From: Paraclostridium ghonii
GTDB lineage: Bacteria > Bacillota > Clostridia > Peptostreptococcales > Peptostreptococcaceae
DNA: 64,000 nt
Strand: one strand, 5' to 3'
Assembly (NCBI RefSeq): GCF_030815085.1
Contig: NZ_JAUSWG010000003.1
Positions 8,525 to 16,892 of this stretch are shown in pieces. A program made the position numbers and the translations under genes. Every line of letters starts with the position of its first letter. Position 1 is the first letter of the stretch. The notes beneath the pieces were generated by a model, which saw nothing but the letters and a program-made list of their open reading frames with translations, did no database searches and was not told where the DNA came from.

Positions 8525-10181
8525 TATACCTATATTTGTAAACAAAAAGTATATTTTTATAGGTCCAAGAGAAGAACAAAATACTTTTTGCTTTAATTGC
8601 TATAAATCCAGATTAAAAGAACTTGATTTATATGAAAACTATTTCGTATATAGTGAAGACCAATTGTCTATTACTGAATTAGAAATTGTAGAAGAGCTTA
8701 AAAGTATTGTTCTTAATAAAAAAAATGAAGTTTTTATATTAGAAATAAATAGAAGTGATCTAAGTATAAAAGCAAAAAGTACTTTTAAAAGAGGTGACTG
8801 TGCTGAATGTGGTAATTCAAATGTTTCTAATATAATTCATGAAAAAGATACAGTATTTGATTCTAAAAATCTTAGACAATATAACTTTAATGAAGTTATA
8901 AATAGATTAGAGAAACATAAAAAACTTATATTTACTGATAAAACTTCAATAATAACAGCTCTAACAAGATCAGGAGATTCATACGCTACGCCTATGGTAC
9001 AGACAGAAGTACTATTTAACGACATATCAATGCTGTCATATGGTAGAACTAGTAAATATGGTGAGTCAAAATATATTTCTATTCTTGAGTCATTAGAGCG
9101 ATATGCAACAGCATTTCCTTATTATAAAAATAAGAAATTTATAGAGGGTGAATCAGATTTAATAGATCTTACGTTAACAGATGTTATTAAACGTAGTAAT
9201 TATAAAAATGATAACGGCTATAAAAAAGATATACCTATAAACTATGAAGAAGTTTTAGCATTACATAGTAATAAAAAAGTTTTGATACCAGAACAATTAG
9301 TTTACTACAATTCACATACTATATCTAAAGAGAAAAGATATATTTATGACAGCTCTAATGGAAGTGCACTGGGTTCAACAGAGGATGAGGCAAGTATGCA
9401 TGCAATGCTTGAATTATTTGAAAGGGATGCATTTTTATGTACTTGGTATGGTCAAATACCACCTACAAAAATTGATAATGATACAATAGATTCAAAAAAT
9501 TTACAATTAAAAATTCAATCATTACAAAGAGAAAATATTAGTGTACATATATTTGATATATCCTTAGAATTATCCATTCCAACTATATGGGTTTTACTTG
9601 AAAAAAACAATCCAAAGTTTAATGAAATGGCATTTTTTACAGCTGCAGCAGCATCTTTTAATTTAGAAGAGGCAATAGAAAGAGCTCTTATTGAGTCTAC
9701 AACTGCTATTACAGTATTTAATAATGTATTTAATAAAAAAGAGTATTTAGATAGAAAAAAATATCTTCTTCAAAATCCTTGTGATGCATCTTTACTTGAA
9801 GATCATTTACTTCTTTATTCAAATAAAGAAGTAAGAAATAAATTTGACTTTGCATTTAACACAAACGATATAGTAAGTATAAAAGATATGAAAAATAGAT
9901 ATAAGAAATTTGAGGGAAATTTCAAAAGTGTGGTTAAGGAAATGGAAAAAACAATATTAAAAATTACAGATACAGCTTATAAATCAGTTACTCCTAACCC
10001 TAATTTATCAAATGCAGGATTTTCAAATGTTAAATATATTGTTCCAGGAATGCAAACTATGACGTTTGGGCATCAAAACAAAAGGGTTGTATATGATAGG
10101 GTATTTAAAGCAATTGCTTTGAAAAATAAAGGTACTTTTGATTTAGACTGGATTGAAAACAATCCACATCCATTTCCATAG
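8514..10181 (+). CDS. YcaO-domain azoline cyclodehydratase (TclJ/TbtG-like)
   Basis: A 555-residue YcaO protein, the ATP-dependent enzyme that turns Cys (and Ser/Thr) of the precursor into thiazolines and oxazolines. The N-terminal 110 residues carry two CxxC pairs (FCFNC at 26-29 and DCAECGN near 98) that may bind zinc. The YcaO core follows, with GSALGSTEDEASMHAMLELFERDA and a later EEAIERALIEST stretch matching the ATP/Mg-binding region. It ends in PHPFP, the proline-rich tail typical of azoline-forming YcaO enzymes. Start is ATG 8514 because AAAGGAGG ends six bases before it; an upstream in-frame TTG at 8508 overlaps that spacer. It overlaps the previous gene, supporting a working pair. 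Confidence 0.92.
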   Translation: MKINIPIFVNKKYIFIGPREEQNTFCFNCYKSRLKELDLYENYFVYSEDQLSITELEIVEELKSIVLNKKNEVFILEINRSDLSIKAKSTFKRGDCAECGNSNVSNIIHEKDTVFDSKNLRQYNFNEVINRLEKHKKLIFTDKTSIITALTRSGDSYATPMVQTEVLFNDISMLSYGRTSKYGESKYISILESLERYATAFPYYKNKKFIEGESDLIDLTLTDVIKRSNYKNDNGYKKDIPINYEEVLALHSNKKVLIPEQLVYYNSHTISKEKRYIYDSSNGSALGSTEDEASMHAMLELFERDAFLCTWYGQIPPTKIDNDTIDSKNLQLKIQSLQRENISVHIFDISLELSIPTIWVLLEKNNPKFNEMAFFTAAAASFNLEEAIERALIESTTAITVFNNVFNKKEYLDRKKYLLQNPCDASLLEDHLLLYSNKEVRNKFDFAFNTNDIVSIKDMKNRYKKFEGNFKSVVKEMEKTILKITDTAYKSVTPNPNLSNAGFSNVKYIVPGMQTMTFGHQNKRVVYDRVFKAIALKNKGTFDLDWIENNPHPFP

Positions 10182-10204
10182 TAAGTATATTAAGTGAGGT
10201 TTTT

Positions 10205-11380
10205 ATGATTGACAAAAGTTATATTAATAAATTTGGGAGTTTAAGATATGATAACTTTTCTCATGGAGAGAAAGTTGATACAACTCCATTATTCAAGGAT
10301 TATGTAGATATAATAGATATGCAATTTTTAGAAAGTTTAGTAAAATCTAAAGCATTTAGTCCATTTTTATATGACTTGTGCTATTACATTGAAATGATCC
10401 ATCGTATAGATTTTAATAGCAAGTATTACTTTCATTCATTGTCACCAAAGGCAAGGAATCTAAATACTATAAAGGTTATACTTATTTATAATAATTTTTT
10501 CTATGCATACAATGCGATAAAAGATCAAGTAGAGATATATAAACAGGATAGATTTATAGGGGTAGATCCTGAAAAAACATATATACTCCTATTGAATGAT
10601 AATCGTAAACTACAGGAAGTTTATGGGCAGTTCTATAAAATGTTATCAAGATTAAATACAGGCCATGCTCTATATAATTTAGAACATGTCTTAAAAAAGA
10701 ATAAAATTAATTATGTAGAAATTAAAGATAAAAATATAGAAATTTTGCCTAACACTTCTTTTATAGATATCCCTTATGTAGTAGAGTTACCCCAACTAAA
10801 ATTAGATATTGAAAATAGTATGAACAGTGAAGAAGACTCAAAAAAAGATTTATTTTTAAAGAGATCATCTTCCCAAAATATTATTTCAGATTCTATAGTT
10901 ATATCTTTACTATCAAAGGAAAAATCTAATGACCTAATTAAAGAAATTATAAAAATCAACAATAGAGAAAGCATAGAGATAATTTTATATTTAGATAATC
11001 TTGAAGGTATAGAAAGTGGTTACTATAAGATAGCAAATTCTTGTATAGAAAAAGTTAATTTTAGTGAAAAAACTGACTATACTAAACTACTAAAAGAATA
11101 TCAAGAATTTACTAATCTTACAGGATTAAATTTTTGGCTATTCTTCTACAATAGTGAAGAAAATATTAATGAGAAATATGATGAGTGGTTTATCAGACTC
11201 GGTTACATATCACAAGAAATTTCAATACTTGCCACCAAGTATAATTTAGGATCAAGGGGAATGAAAAATTATAATGATCTGTATATAAAAGAAAAGTTTG
11301 AATTAAATGAAAACAGTTTAATTGGTTATTCTTTAGTGTTGTTTCCTTATTCAAACACAGGTCATTCAGTAGCATTATAA
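10205..11380 (+). CDS. SagB/nitroreductase-like protein, possible tandem-domain azoline dehydrogenase
   Basis: A 391-residue protein. The C-terminal part (WFIRLGYISQEISILATKYNLGSRG, near 335-365, then ESLIGYS-like ending) resembles the conserved end of SagB/ThcOx FMN-dependent dehydrogenases, which oxidise azolines to azoles. The N-terminal half has a second, weaker copy of the same pattern (FHSLSPKARNLNTIKVILIY near 78, then LNTGHALYNLEHVL near 148), so it may be two fused, partly degenerate nitroreductase domains. The typical RxYPSGG cofactor motif is missing, unlike in the shorter homologue at 12264. Function may be structural or as a partner of that enzyme. The position directly after YcaO fits thiopeptide gene order. 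Confidence 0.6.
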   Translation: MIDKSYINKFGSLRYDNFSHGEKVDTTPLFKDYVDIIDMQFLESLVKSKAFSPFLYDLCYYIEMIHRIDFNSKYYFHSLSPKARNLNTIKVILIYNNFFYAYNAIKDQVEIYKQDRFIGVDPEKTYILLLNDNRKLQEVYGQFYKMLSRLNTGHALYNLEHVLKKNKINYVEIKDKNIEILPNTSFIDIPYVVELPQLKLDIENSMNSEEDSKKDLFLKRSSSQNIISDSIVISLLSKEKSNDLIKEIIKINNRESIEIILYLDNLEGIESGYYKIANSCIEKVNFSEKTDYTKLLKEYQEFTNLTGLNFWLFFYNSEENINEKYDEWFIRLGYISQEISILATKYNLGSRGMKNYNDLYIKEKFELNENSLIGYSLVLFPYSNTGHSVAL

Positions 11381-11394
11381 GGGGGAATATTAAT

Positions 11395-12282
11395 ATGTGG
11401 AAATCTAAACACATTTTTATACATGACTATAAATTAGTAGATTATTTTTTAAAAAATGATTTATTACCTTTCTTAGATACACAAAAAGATTTAAATTATT
11501 TTTTTATCAGATATTGGAACGGAGGGCCCCATATCCGCTTAAGATATAAATTAGATGAGAATTCAAATGATAAAGAGTTAATAGTTAATATAGAAAATAT
11601 ACTAAAAAACTTTAAAGAAAAACATTCAAAACACTCATTTGAACCGGTCTCATATAATAAAGATGTTACTGAAATGGAAAATATAAAGCCTGATAAGATA
11701 TATCCAAACTATTCTATTCAAGATATTGAATATAAGCCAGAGTATCAACGTTACGGTGGTAAAAATGTAATGGGTATGTCTGAAAAATTATTCATAGAAT
11801 CTTCTAAATTTGCAAGTACAATTATACAAAATTTTGAACAAAACTTAAGATATTCAATAGTAATAGATATAATGTATGAGTGTGGCAAAATAGCAGTAGA
11901 TACTGGATATTGTAATGATTTAATTGAATTTTTTACTGCATATAAAAACATTTGGTCAAGATTTGAAATTTCTAAGGATATACCAAAGCTAGACAAGGTA
12001 ATTAGTAGAAGGATGGAAGTTTTAGATAAAAACGTATCCTCTCAAAGTTTTTATAGCCATTACTTAAATGAATATAAAAAATCATTAGAATGTATAAAGG
12101 AAAATCAAAGTTTATATGAGGGTTACAATATAATGTACATTGCAATCTCACATATCCATATGTTAAATAATAGGCTAGGAGTATCGCCTGAAAATGAATA
12201 CAGATTTTCTAATATATTTATACATTTATTATCTGAGAAAAATTTGAAAAGTGAGGACAAACTATGTGGGAGTTTGGTATAG
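11395..12282 (+). CDS. SpaB_C-type thiopeptide protein, candidate glutamate-elimination enzyme (TclL/TbtC-like)
   Basis: A 295-residue protein beginning with FFIRYWNGGPHIRLRYK near residue 37, the hallmark of the lantibiotic dehydratase C-terminal family. The C-terminal end carries SHIHMLNNRLGVSPENEYR, matching the conserved Asn-Arg-Leu-Gly and Glu stretch of elimination domains that convert glutamylated Ser into dehydroalanine. Together with the 828-residue glutamylation protein (3149) it would make a split dehydratase. A GGGGG ribosome binding site lies 10 bases before ATG. The last 19 bases overlap the next gene. The other SpaB_C protein of the cluster (2140) is more divergent; assigning elimination here and cyclisation there is inference. 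Confidence 0.75.
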   Translation: MWKSKHIFIHDYKLVDYFLKNDLLPFLDTQKDLNYFFIRYWNGGPHIRLRYKLDENSNDKELIVNIENILKNFKEKHSKHSFEPVSYNKDVTEMENIKPDKIYPNYSIQDIEYKPEYQRYGGKNVMGMSEKLFIESSKFASTIIQNFEQNLRYSIVIDIMYECGKIAVDTGYCNDLIEFFTAYKNIWSRFEISKDIPKLDKVISRRMEVLDKNVSSQSFYSHYLNEYKKSLECIKENQSLYEGYNIMYIAISHIHMLNNRLGVSPENEYRFSNIFIHLLSEKNLKSEDKLCGSLV

Positions 12283-12995
12283 GTAAAAAACTATCAAAAG
12301 GATTCTTAGATTACCATTTTTCATCGTTAAATGAACCAGAATTTACAGGTACGCAAATATATAAACATATTGATAGAGAAAAACAAAAAAGTGGAGATTA
12401 TCCATTAATTGATTTAAAATATAATATTGATTATAACAGTTCATTGGAAAAAACTCTTATAGAAAGAAAAACAGCTATAGATAAATTTAAAAATAATCAA
12501 ATAATTAATAAAGATCTTATATCAAAATTTACTCAACTAGCATTTATTGGTGGAGCTAAAGATAGCCGAAACTATCCATCTGGCGGAGGCCAATACTATG
12601 TAGATATTAATATCTTATTTAATGAAAGTAATGTTGACAAAGAGCTTGTCGATGTTGGAAATGTTATGAATTTAAATTGTGATACTCATAAATTAATTGT
12701 AAAAAATAAACTTTCTTGGGAAATAATGAGTAAAGCATTTATACAGGACTATATGGCTGATACAGCTCAATTTGCAATAGTTCTTAGTTGTGATATAGAA
12801 AACATTTCAAAAAAATATATGGATATTTCCTATAAATTAGTTCAACAAGAAACAGGGCATATAGGTCAAAATATTCAGCTAGTAGCTAACTATTTAAATA
12901 TAGAAAGTGTCCCTTTAGGTGGTTTTTATGATATAGAATTATCTAATACAATAGGGGATAATCAAACTGTTTTATATGCATTTTTATTAGGATAG
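12264..12995 (+). CDS. SagB-type FMN-dependent azoline dehydrogenase
   Basis: A 243-residue nitroreductase-fold protein. It has the diagnostic SRNYPSGGGQYYVDI (residues 101-115) and a GHIGQNIQLVANYLNIESVPLGGF stretch close to the C-terminus, both of the McbC/SagB family that oxidises thiazolines to thiazoles with FMN. The family is usually 200-500 residues; this is a single-domain form. It starts within the end of the preceding gene behind GTGAGGAC-type sequence, showing coupling. It is the clearer of the two dehydrogenase candidates in the operon and should act in the cytoplasm directly after the YcaO enzyme. Confidence 0.85.
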   Translation: MWEFGIGKKLSKGFLDYHFSSLNEPEFTGTQIYKHIDREKQKSGDYPLIDLKYNIDYNSSLEKTLIERKTAIDKFKNNQIINKDLISKFTQLAFIGGAKDSRNYPSGGGQYYVDINILFNESNVDKELVDVGNVMNLNCDTHKLIVKNKLSWEIMSKAFIQDYMADTAQFAIVLSCDIENISKKYMDISYKLVQQETGHIGQNIQLVANYLNIESVPLGGFYDIELSNTIGDNQTVLYAFLLG

Positions 12996-13006
12996 GAGGA
13001 TTTTTT

Positions 13007-13816
13007 ATGGAATGTTTAAGTTTAAGATATCATTTAAAAACATATGATAATATATTTGTAGTGCAAGATGGAATAAATAGTAATCCTGTTGTTGCTTTTA
13101 AAGCAAATGATTGTGAGTTTAATAAATTTAAAGAGATTTTATACTTTGGAGATAGTAAAAAATTAGTAAATATTTTTAAAGACAATAGTTTTTTTAAAGA
13201 TTATAATCAAAATTTAGATACGTTAAAAATAGTTAGAAATTACACAGAACTTTTAAGACCCTTTTTTATTTCTGAAAATAAATTTTTTGAATATATAAAT
13301 TATGCAGAAAGTATAATAATTGAAAGAAAAAAATTCACTATTAATTGGTTCTTAAACAATGAATATAATGAACTAAAAAACCTGATTTCTCAATTACCTT
13401 TTATAAATATAGTTGAAAATAACAGTGAATATAAATGCGATATACTTATTGGAAAACCTAGTGATATCTCCAATATAAACAATATAGATAATTTGACAAA
13501 TCATATTTTATATGTTGAAAATTCAGATGATACTATAGATATTGGTCCAATTATTGATTTATCAAGATATCAAATTCCAATTTTTAATTCCAATAAAACT
13601 AATAAGATATCTATTATGCATAATGAACAGATGCTAATGTATTTTTTTATAGAAAGAATACTATATATTCAACTATTTGGAATTAATAATAAAATCAAAA
13701 AAAATGAATTTTTTCCATCAAGAAGTAAAATATGTATAAATAGAGTTAGTATGGGTGGACATAGTGATATTGTAACTTTATACCCTAAATATATTAAAAA
13801 TTCTGAAATGTCTTAA
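13007..13816 (+). CDS. Last gene of the thiopeptide operon, possible short E1/ocin-ThiF-like protein
   Basis: A 269-residue protein starting 11 bases after the dehydrogenase behind AGGAGG, so it belongs to the operon. A central stretch with DTIDIGPIIDLSRYQIP (near 180) resembles the 'vGPlv' strand of ocin-ThiF-like cyclodehydratase partners, and residues 135-175 (KCDILIGKPS, NHILYVEN) alternate strand and helix in a similar way. It has no metal-binding Cys pairs and no nucleotide-binding motif. I cannot name a function with confidence: it may present the leader peptide to the YcaO or dehydrogenase, or complete the 466-residue partner protein. It is followed directly by a strong terminator. 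Confidence 0.6.
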   Translation: MECLSLRYHLKTYDNIFVVQDGINSNPVVAFKANDCEFNKFKEILYFGDSKKLVNIFKDNSFFKDYNQNLDTLKIVRNYTELLRPFFISENKFFEYINYAESIIIERKKFTINWFLNNEYNELKNLISQLPFINIVENNSEYKCDILIGKPSDISNINNIDNLTNHILYVENSDDTIDIGPIIDLSRYQIPIFNSNKTNKISIMHNEQMLMYFFIERILYIQLFGINNKIKKNEFFPSRSKICINRVSMGGHSDIVTLYPKYIKNSEMS

Positions 13817-13860
13817 ATGTAAGAAAAATGCACTTTATCGTGTATTTTTCTTACATTTTT
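13815..13860 (+). terminator. Strong bidirectional terminator ending the thiopeptide operon
   Basis: A perfect 15-bp stem, AAATGTAAGAAAAAT with ATTTTTCTTACATTT, extended by CAC/GTG around a TTTATC loop and followed by a run of T. It overlaps the stop codon of the last cluster gene and separates the operon from agr. Confidence 0.92.
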
Positions 13861-13912
13861 TTACATTTATGGACATTTTATGATTTTATCTTACTTTTTT
13901 AGACTTTTAATG
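13851..13912 (+). promoter_or_regulatory. 10-bp phased TTACATTT-like repeats upstream of agrB
   Basis: Related decamers follow one another in register: TTACATTTTT (13851), TTACATTTAT (13861), GGACATTTTA (13871), TTACTTTTTT (13891) and AGACTTTTAA (13901). One repeat per helical turn suggests either a multi-site operator for the LytTR-type response regulator or intrinsically bent DNA. The first overlaps the terminator stem. A TATA-rich region at 13915-13945 could hold the -10 element. Confidence 0.5.
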
Positions 13913-13968
13913 GTAATATATATTTTAATATATATTAATTAGTATATTAAATTCAAAGGGGGTATAAG

Positions 13969-14580
13969 ATTATTAAATTTAAAACAATAAATGAATTTTC
14001 AGAAAATCTGGCAACAAATTTAGCTAACTCCTACGAATTAGACAGAATACAGTTTTTAAAATGTAAACTAGGAATAGAGCTACTTTTAATTAACTTTACT
14101 AAATTTATAGTAGTTTATGGACTAGCATTTATACTACATACTTTAGTTTTAACAGCTATTTTTCATTTATCATTTTTTTGTATACGTGTAAGTTCATATG
14201 GTGTCCATGCTAAAAATAGTTGGGTATGTTCTGTAATCAGTTTAATAGTATTTGTTTTGGGTCCAAAATTAGCATATAGTTTAACTATACCAGCATATAT
14301 AAGCGTTATTATTGCACTTTTATCAATTTATAATATATATAAATATGCACCTGGAAGCACTAAAAAAAATAAAATCAATATATCTAGTAAACAAACAAAT
14401 CTTAAAATACGATCATTATTAACGTGTATTATTATTTTAATAATATCATTTTTATTTAAAAATAATATCAATAATTATTTCAATTTGATATTATTAGGTC
14501 AATTTACAGCAGTATTAGGCATAATGCCTATTGCATATAAAATATCTGAAAGGGAGTGTTTTTATGAGAACAATAATTGA
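13969..14580 (+). CDS. agrB: AgrB, quorum-sensing peptide processing protease, apparent ATT start
   Basis: An integral membrane cysteine protease that cuts AgrD and closes its thiolactone. From the ATT at 13969 the product has 203 residues, the normal AgrB length. It shows the catalytic pair His80 (YGVHA) and Cys87 (SWVCS), with the same seven-residue spacing as His77/Cys84 of Staphylococcus aureus, and about five or six membrane helices. No ATG, GTG or TTG exists between the in-frame stop at 13948 and these residues; the next usable start, TTG 14257, would remove both catalytic residues. AAAGGGGGT ends five bases before the ATT, so initiation at ATT (as in infC) is the best reading. A point mutation of ATG, or a sequencing error, are alternatives. 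It overlaps agrD by 17 bases. Confidence 0.85.
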   Translation: MIKFKTINEFSENLATNLANSYELDRIQFLKCKLGIELLLINFTKFIVVYGLAFILHTLVLTAIFHLSFFCIRVSSYGVHAKNSWVCSVISLIVFVLGPKLAYSLTIPAYISVIIALLSIYNIYKYAPGSTKKNKINISSKQTNLKIRSLLTCIIILIISFLFKNNINNYFNLILLGQFTAVLGIMPIAYKISERECFYENNN

Positions 14581-14710
14581 AACTATTAAAGAAAGCTTTA
14601 GAAAAAGAATAGCTAATATGTTTATTTCATTAGGAACTGTTGGAATTGAATGTTGTTGTATTGCTTTTCATTATGAACCTGAAATACCAAATGAGCTTTT
14701 AGAAAAATAA
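14564..14710 (+). CDS. agrD: AgrD, autoinducing peptide precursor
   Basis: A 48-residue peptide overlapping the end of agrB, behind GGGAGTG. The first 25 residues form an amphipathic helix that anchors it to the membrane. Then comes ECCCIAFH and the acidic tail YEPEIPNELLEK, matching the conserved EPxxPxEL tail of AgrD. By alignment with the staphylococcal precursor, AgrB should cut between His36 and Tyr37 and join the His36 carboxyl to Cys32, giving a five-residue CIAFH thiolactone ring. Two more cysteines (30, 31) precede the ring residue, which is unusual and could allow other ring sizes. The N-terminal cut is not predictable. Confidence 0.9.
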   Translation: MRTIIETIKESFRKRIANMFISLGTVGIECCCIAFHYEPEIPNELLEK

Positions 14711-14770
14711 AAAAATTTAATAATTGAATATGGTATAATACTAATATAATATTGTACAATAGGAGGAACT

Positions 14771-16075
14771 ATGACAGAATTATTCTTATTTATACAATTT
14801 TTTTCCACATGCATTTTAAATTTATACATCGGAGGAAAACGACTGCTTTTAAAGTTCAATGCTATTATTACAATAATATTTAGTATTATAATAGTTTATG
14901 GTTATGAAGAAGTAGGCATTTATTCATCTCTATTGATGTTTATTTTTTTTATAACTATAAACTATAATTCATTTAGAAAATGGAATTTAAGTATTTATAA
15001 TGCTGCAGTTGTAATGATTATTTCATCATTAGGAGATCATTTAATTGTTATAATTCTATATTCAGATTATTTTTTTTCTTTTAAAAAAATAGATATTTCA
15101 AATTATAATATTTATGAATTTATTTTTTATGCTTTTGTATTCTTAACTATTAACTTATATTTATCATTTTTATTTAAAAAATTTAGGAATTTTGTTTATA
15201 ATCAATTAGGAGAAAAAAAAGAACTTTTTATATGGATATTTGCTTTTTTAAGTTCATTTACTTTTATATTTTACTTTTTAGCCACAGTGTTGGAAAGAGA
15301 GGTAAATAGTTATAGTAAGGTTATAACTTTAAACGGAATCTTTTTTACAATTTATTTTTTAATTTTTATATTATGTATATTTGAGTTAATGTCTTATGGT
15401 AAAAGAAAGTGTGCAATTCAGCGATATGAAATGGAATTTAAAAATCTAGAAAATTATACTGAAGTTTTAGAGGAAAAATACTTAGAGATAAGAAGATTTA
15501 GACATGACTACATAAATATTATGGCATCAATGTCAGAGTATATTACTAATAAAGATATAGATGGTTTAACAAATTATTTTAATAATAATATTATGAAATT
15601 AACAAATGAAATAAAACTTAATAATTTTAAGTTAAATGCTCTTAAAAATATTAAAATATCAGAAATTAAAGGATTAGTTTCTTCTAAGCTTATTTCAGCC
15701 CAAGAAAAAGGAATTGATGTAACTTTTGAATCTGTTAATCAAATCCATTCTATTAATATGGATATAGTTTCATTTTGCAGGTGTATAGGTATATTAATTG
15801 ATAACGCAATAGAAGAATCTCTAACTATTGATAAAGGAATGATTCGTGTTGGATTTATAACTCATGAAAACTCACTTTCTTTTATAGTTATTAATGCTTA
15901 TGAAGAAAAGAATTATAAAATACACCAATATTTCCAAGAAGGATTTTCAACTAAGGGTAAAAACCGAGGCTTAGGTTTAAGTAATTTAAAAAGATTAATT
16001 GATGATTGTTCAAATGTCCATTTGGACACAAGTATCGATAACGGACACTTCATTCAAATCATGACAATATATTGA
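14771..16075 (+). CDS. agrC: AgrC-like membrane histidine kinase, pheromone receptor
   Basis: A 434-residue kinase with six to seven hydrophobic helices in the first 210 residues, a coiled stretch, and a cytoplasmic GHKL kinase domain. The phosphorylated histidine is in FRHDYINIMASM, the form found in AgrC and other HPK10 kinases, and the ATPase part has DNAIEES (N box) and GLGLSNLKR (G box). Such kinases are activated by the cyclic peptide made from AgrD and phosphorylate the LytTR regulator encoded 22 bases downstream. AGGAGGAACT precedes the ATG. The gene lies 60 bases after agrD without a terminator, so agrBDCA probably form one operon. Confidence 0.9.
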   Translation: MTELFLFIQFFSTCILNLYIGGKRLLLKFNAIITIIFSIIIVYGYEEVGIYSSLLMFIFFITINYNSFRKWNLSIYNAAVVMIISSLGDHLIVIILYSDYFFSFKKIDISNYNIYEFIFYAFVFLTINLYLSFLFKKFRNFVYNQLGEKKELFIWIFAFLSSFTFIFYFLATVLEREVNSYSKVITLNGIFFTIYFLIFILCIFELMSYGKRKCAIQRYEMEFKNLENYTEVLEEKYLEIRRFRHDYINIMASMSEYITNKDIDGLTNYFNNNIMKLTNEIKLNNFKLNALKNIKISEIKGLVSSKLISAQEKGIDVTFESVNQIHSINMDIVSFCRCIGILIDNAIEESLTIDKGMIRVGFITHENSLSFIVINAYEEKNYKIHQYFQEGFSTKGKNRGLGLSNLKRLIDDCSNVHLDTSIDNGHFIQIMTIY

Positions 16076-16097
16076 TCCAAGGGGGCTACTAAGAACA

Positions 16098-16835
16098 ATG
16101 ATAGAAATTTTTGTTTGTGAAGATCAAAGAGAGCAGAGAGAAAAAATAAATCAATACATAAAAAATTATATTATCATCGAAAATCTAGATATGAAACTTA
16201 CTATGTCAACAGATTCACCAAACGATATAATTGACTATGTTAAAAATAGTTCTACAAATGGACTATATTTTTTAGATGTTGATTTAAATCACGATATTAA
16301 TGGTATTGCACTTGGAGCAGAAATAAGAAAACATGATCCCCATGGTCACATTGTTTTTATAACTACTCATTCAGAATTAATTTATTTAACCTTTATGTAC
16401 AAAGTAGCTGCAATGGATTATATTATTAAAGATGATTTTTCTTCTATGAAAAGTAGAATTATATCTTGTATAGATACTGTAAATACTAGGATTAAGACTG
16501 ACTCTAAATCATCTACCAAAAAGTTTGTAAAAAAAGTAGCAGATAAAATAATTAGTGTTAACTATTCTGATATTATGTTTTTTGAATCCTCTATTAATTT
16601 ACATAAAGTAGTTTTACATCTTGACAATCGTCAAATAGAATTTTATGGCAAATTAAAAGATATCGAAAGAGAACATGACTCATTTATACGGGCTCATAAC
16701 TCTTATTTAGTTAATTTAGATAATATACTTGAAGTAGATATAAATAGTAAAACAATAACCATGAAAAATGGAGAAATATGTTATGGATCAGCAAGGCGCA
16801 TTAAATCAGTGCAAAAAGCATTGTATTCTAGATAA
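16098..16835 (+). CDS. agrA: AgrA-like LytTR response regulator
   Basis: A 245-residue regulator with a receiver domain (acidic pocket CEDQ at 8-11, phosphoacceptor Asp in YFLDVDLN near 61, Lys in VAAMDYIIKDDF near 112) and a C-terminal LytTR DNA-binding domain (residues 140-245, with SFIRAHNSYLVNLDNI). It is the partner of the kinase at 14771. AgrA-type proteins bind pairs of roughly 9-bp repeats about 21 bp apart and activate their own operon and effector genes. Likely targets here are the repeats upstream of agrB and of the thiopeptide precursors, which is inference. A terminator follows. Confidence 0.9.
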   Translation: MIEIFVCEDQREQREKINQYIKNYIIIENLDMKLTMSTDSPNDIIDYVKNSSTNGLYFLDVDLNHDINGIALGAEIRKHDPHGHIVFITTHSELIYLTFMYKVAAMDYIIKDDFSSMKSRIISCIDTVNTRIKTDSKSSTKKFVKKVADKIISVNYSDIMFFESSINLHKVVLHLDNRQIEFYGKLKDIEREHDSFIRAHNSYLVNLDNILEVDINSKTITMKNGEICYGSARRIKSVQKALYSR

Positions 16836-16839
16836 CTAA

Positions 16840-16892
16840 AAAAACATATTTTAGAAACGTATATAAAACTACGTTATAAAATATGTTTTTTT
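16840..16892 (+). terminator. Terminator of the agr operon
   Basis: AAAACATATTTTA pairs with TAAAATATGTTTT, with a second inner pair AACGTA/TACGTT, followed by a run of T. The stretch 16893-17106 holds only A/T-rich DNA and the AGGGAAA-type ribosome binding site of the next gene. Confidence 0.85.

Noticed and set aside
8837..9025. Minus-strand ORF of 62 codons inside the YcaO gene, and similar antisense ORFs inside large genes.
   Set aside because: No ribosome binding sites, and the opposite strand is clearly coding with family motifs.
14257..14580. agrB as a 107-residue truncated protein starting at TTG 14257, or an agrB pseudogene.
   Set aside because: The same frame is open back to 13951 and includes both catalytic residues and a ribosome binding site five bases before ATT 13969, so a full-length AgrB with an unusual start explains the data better.
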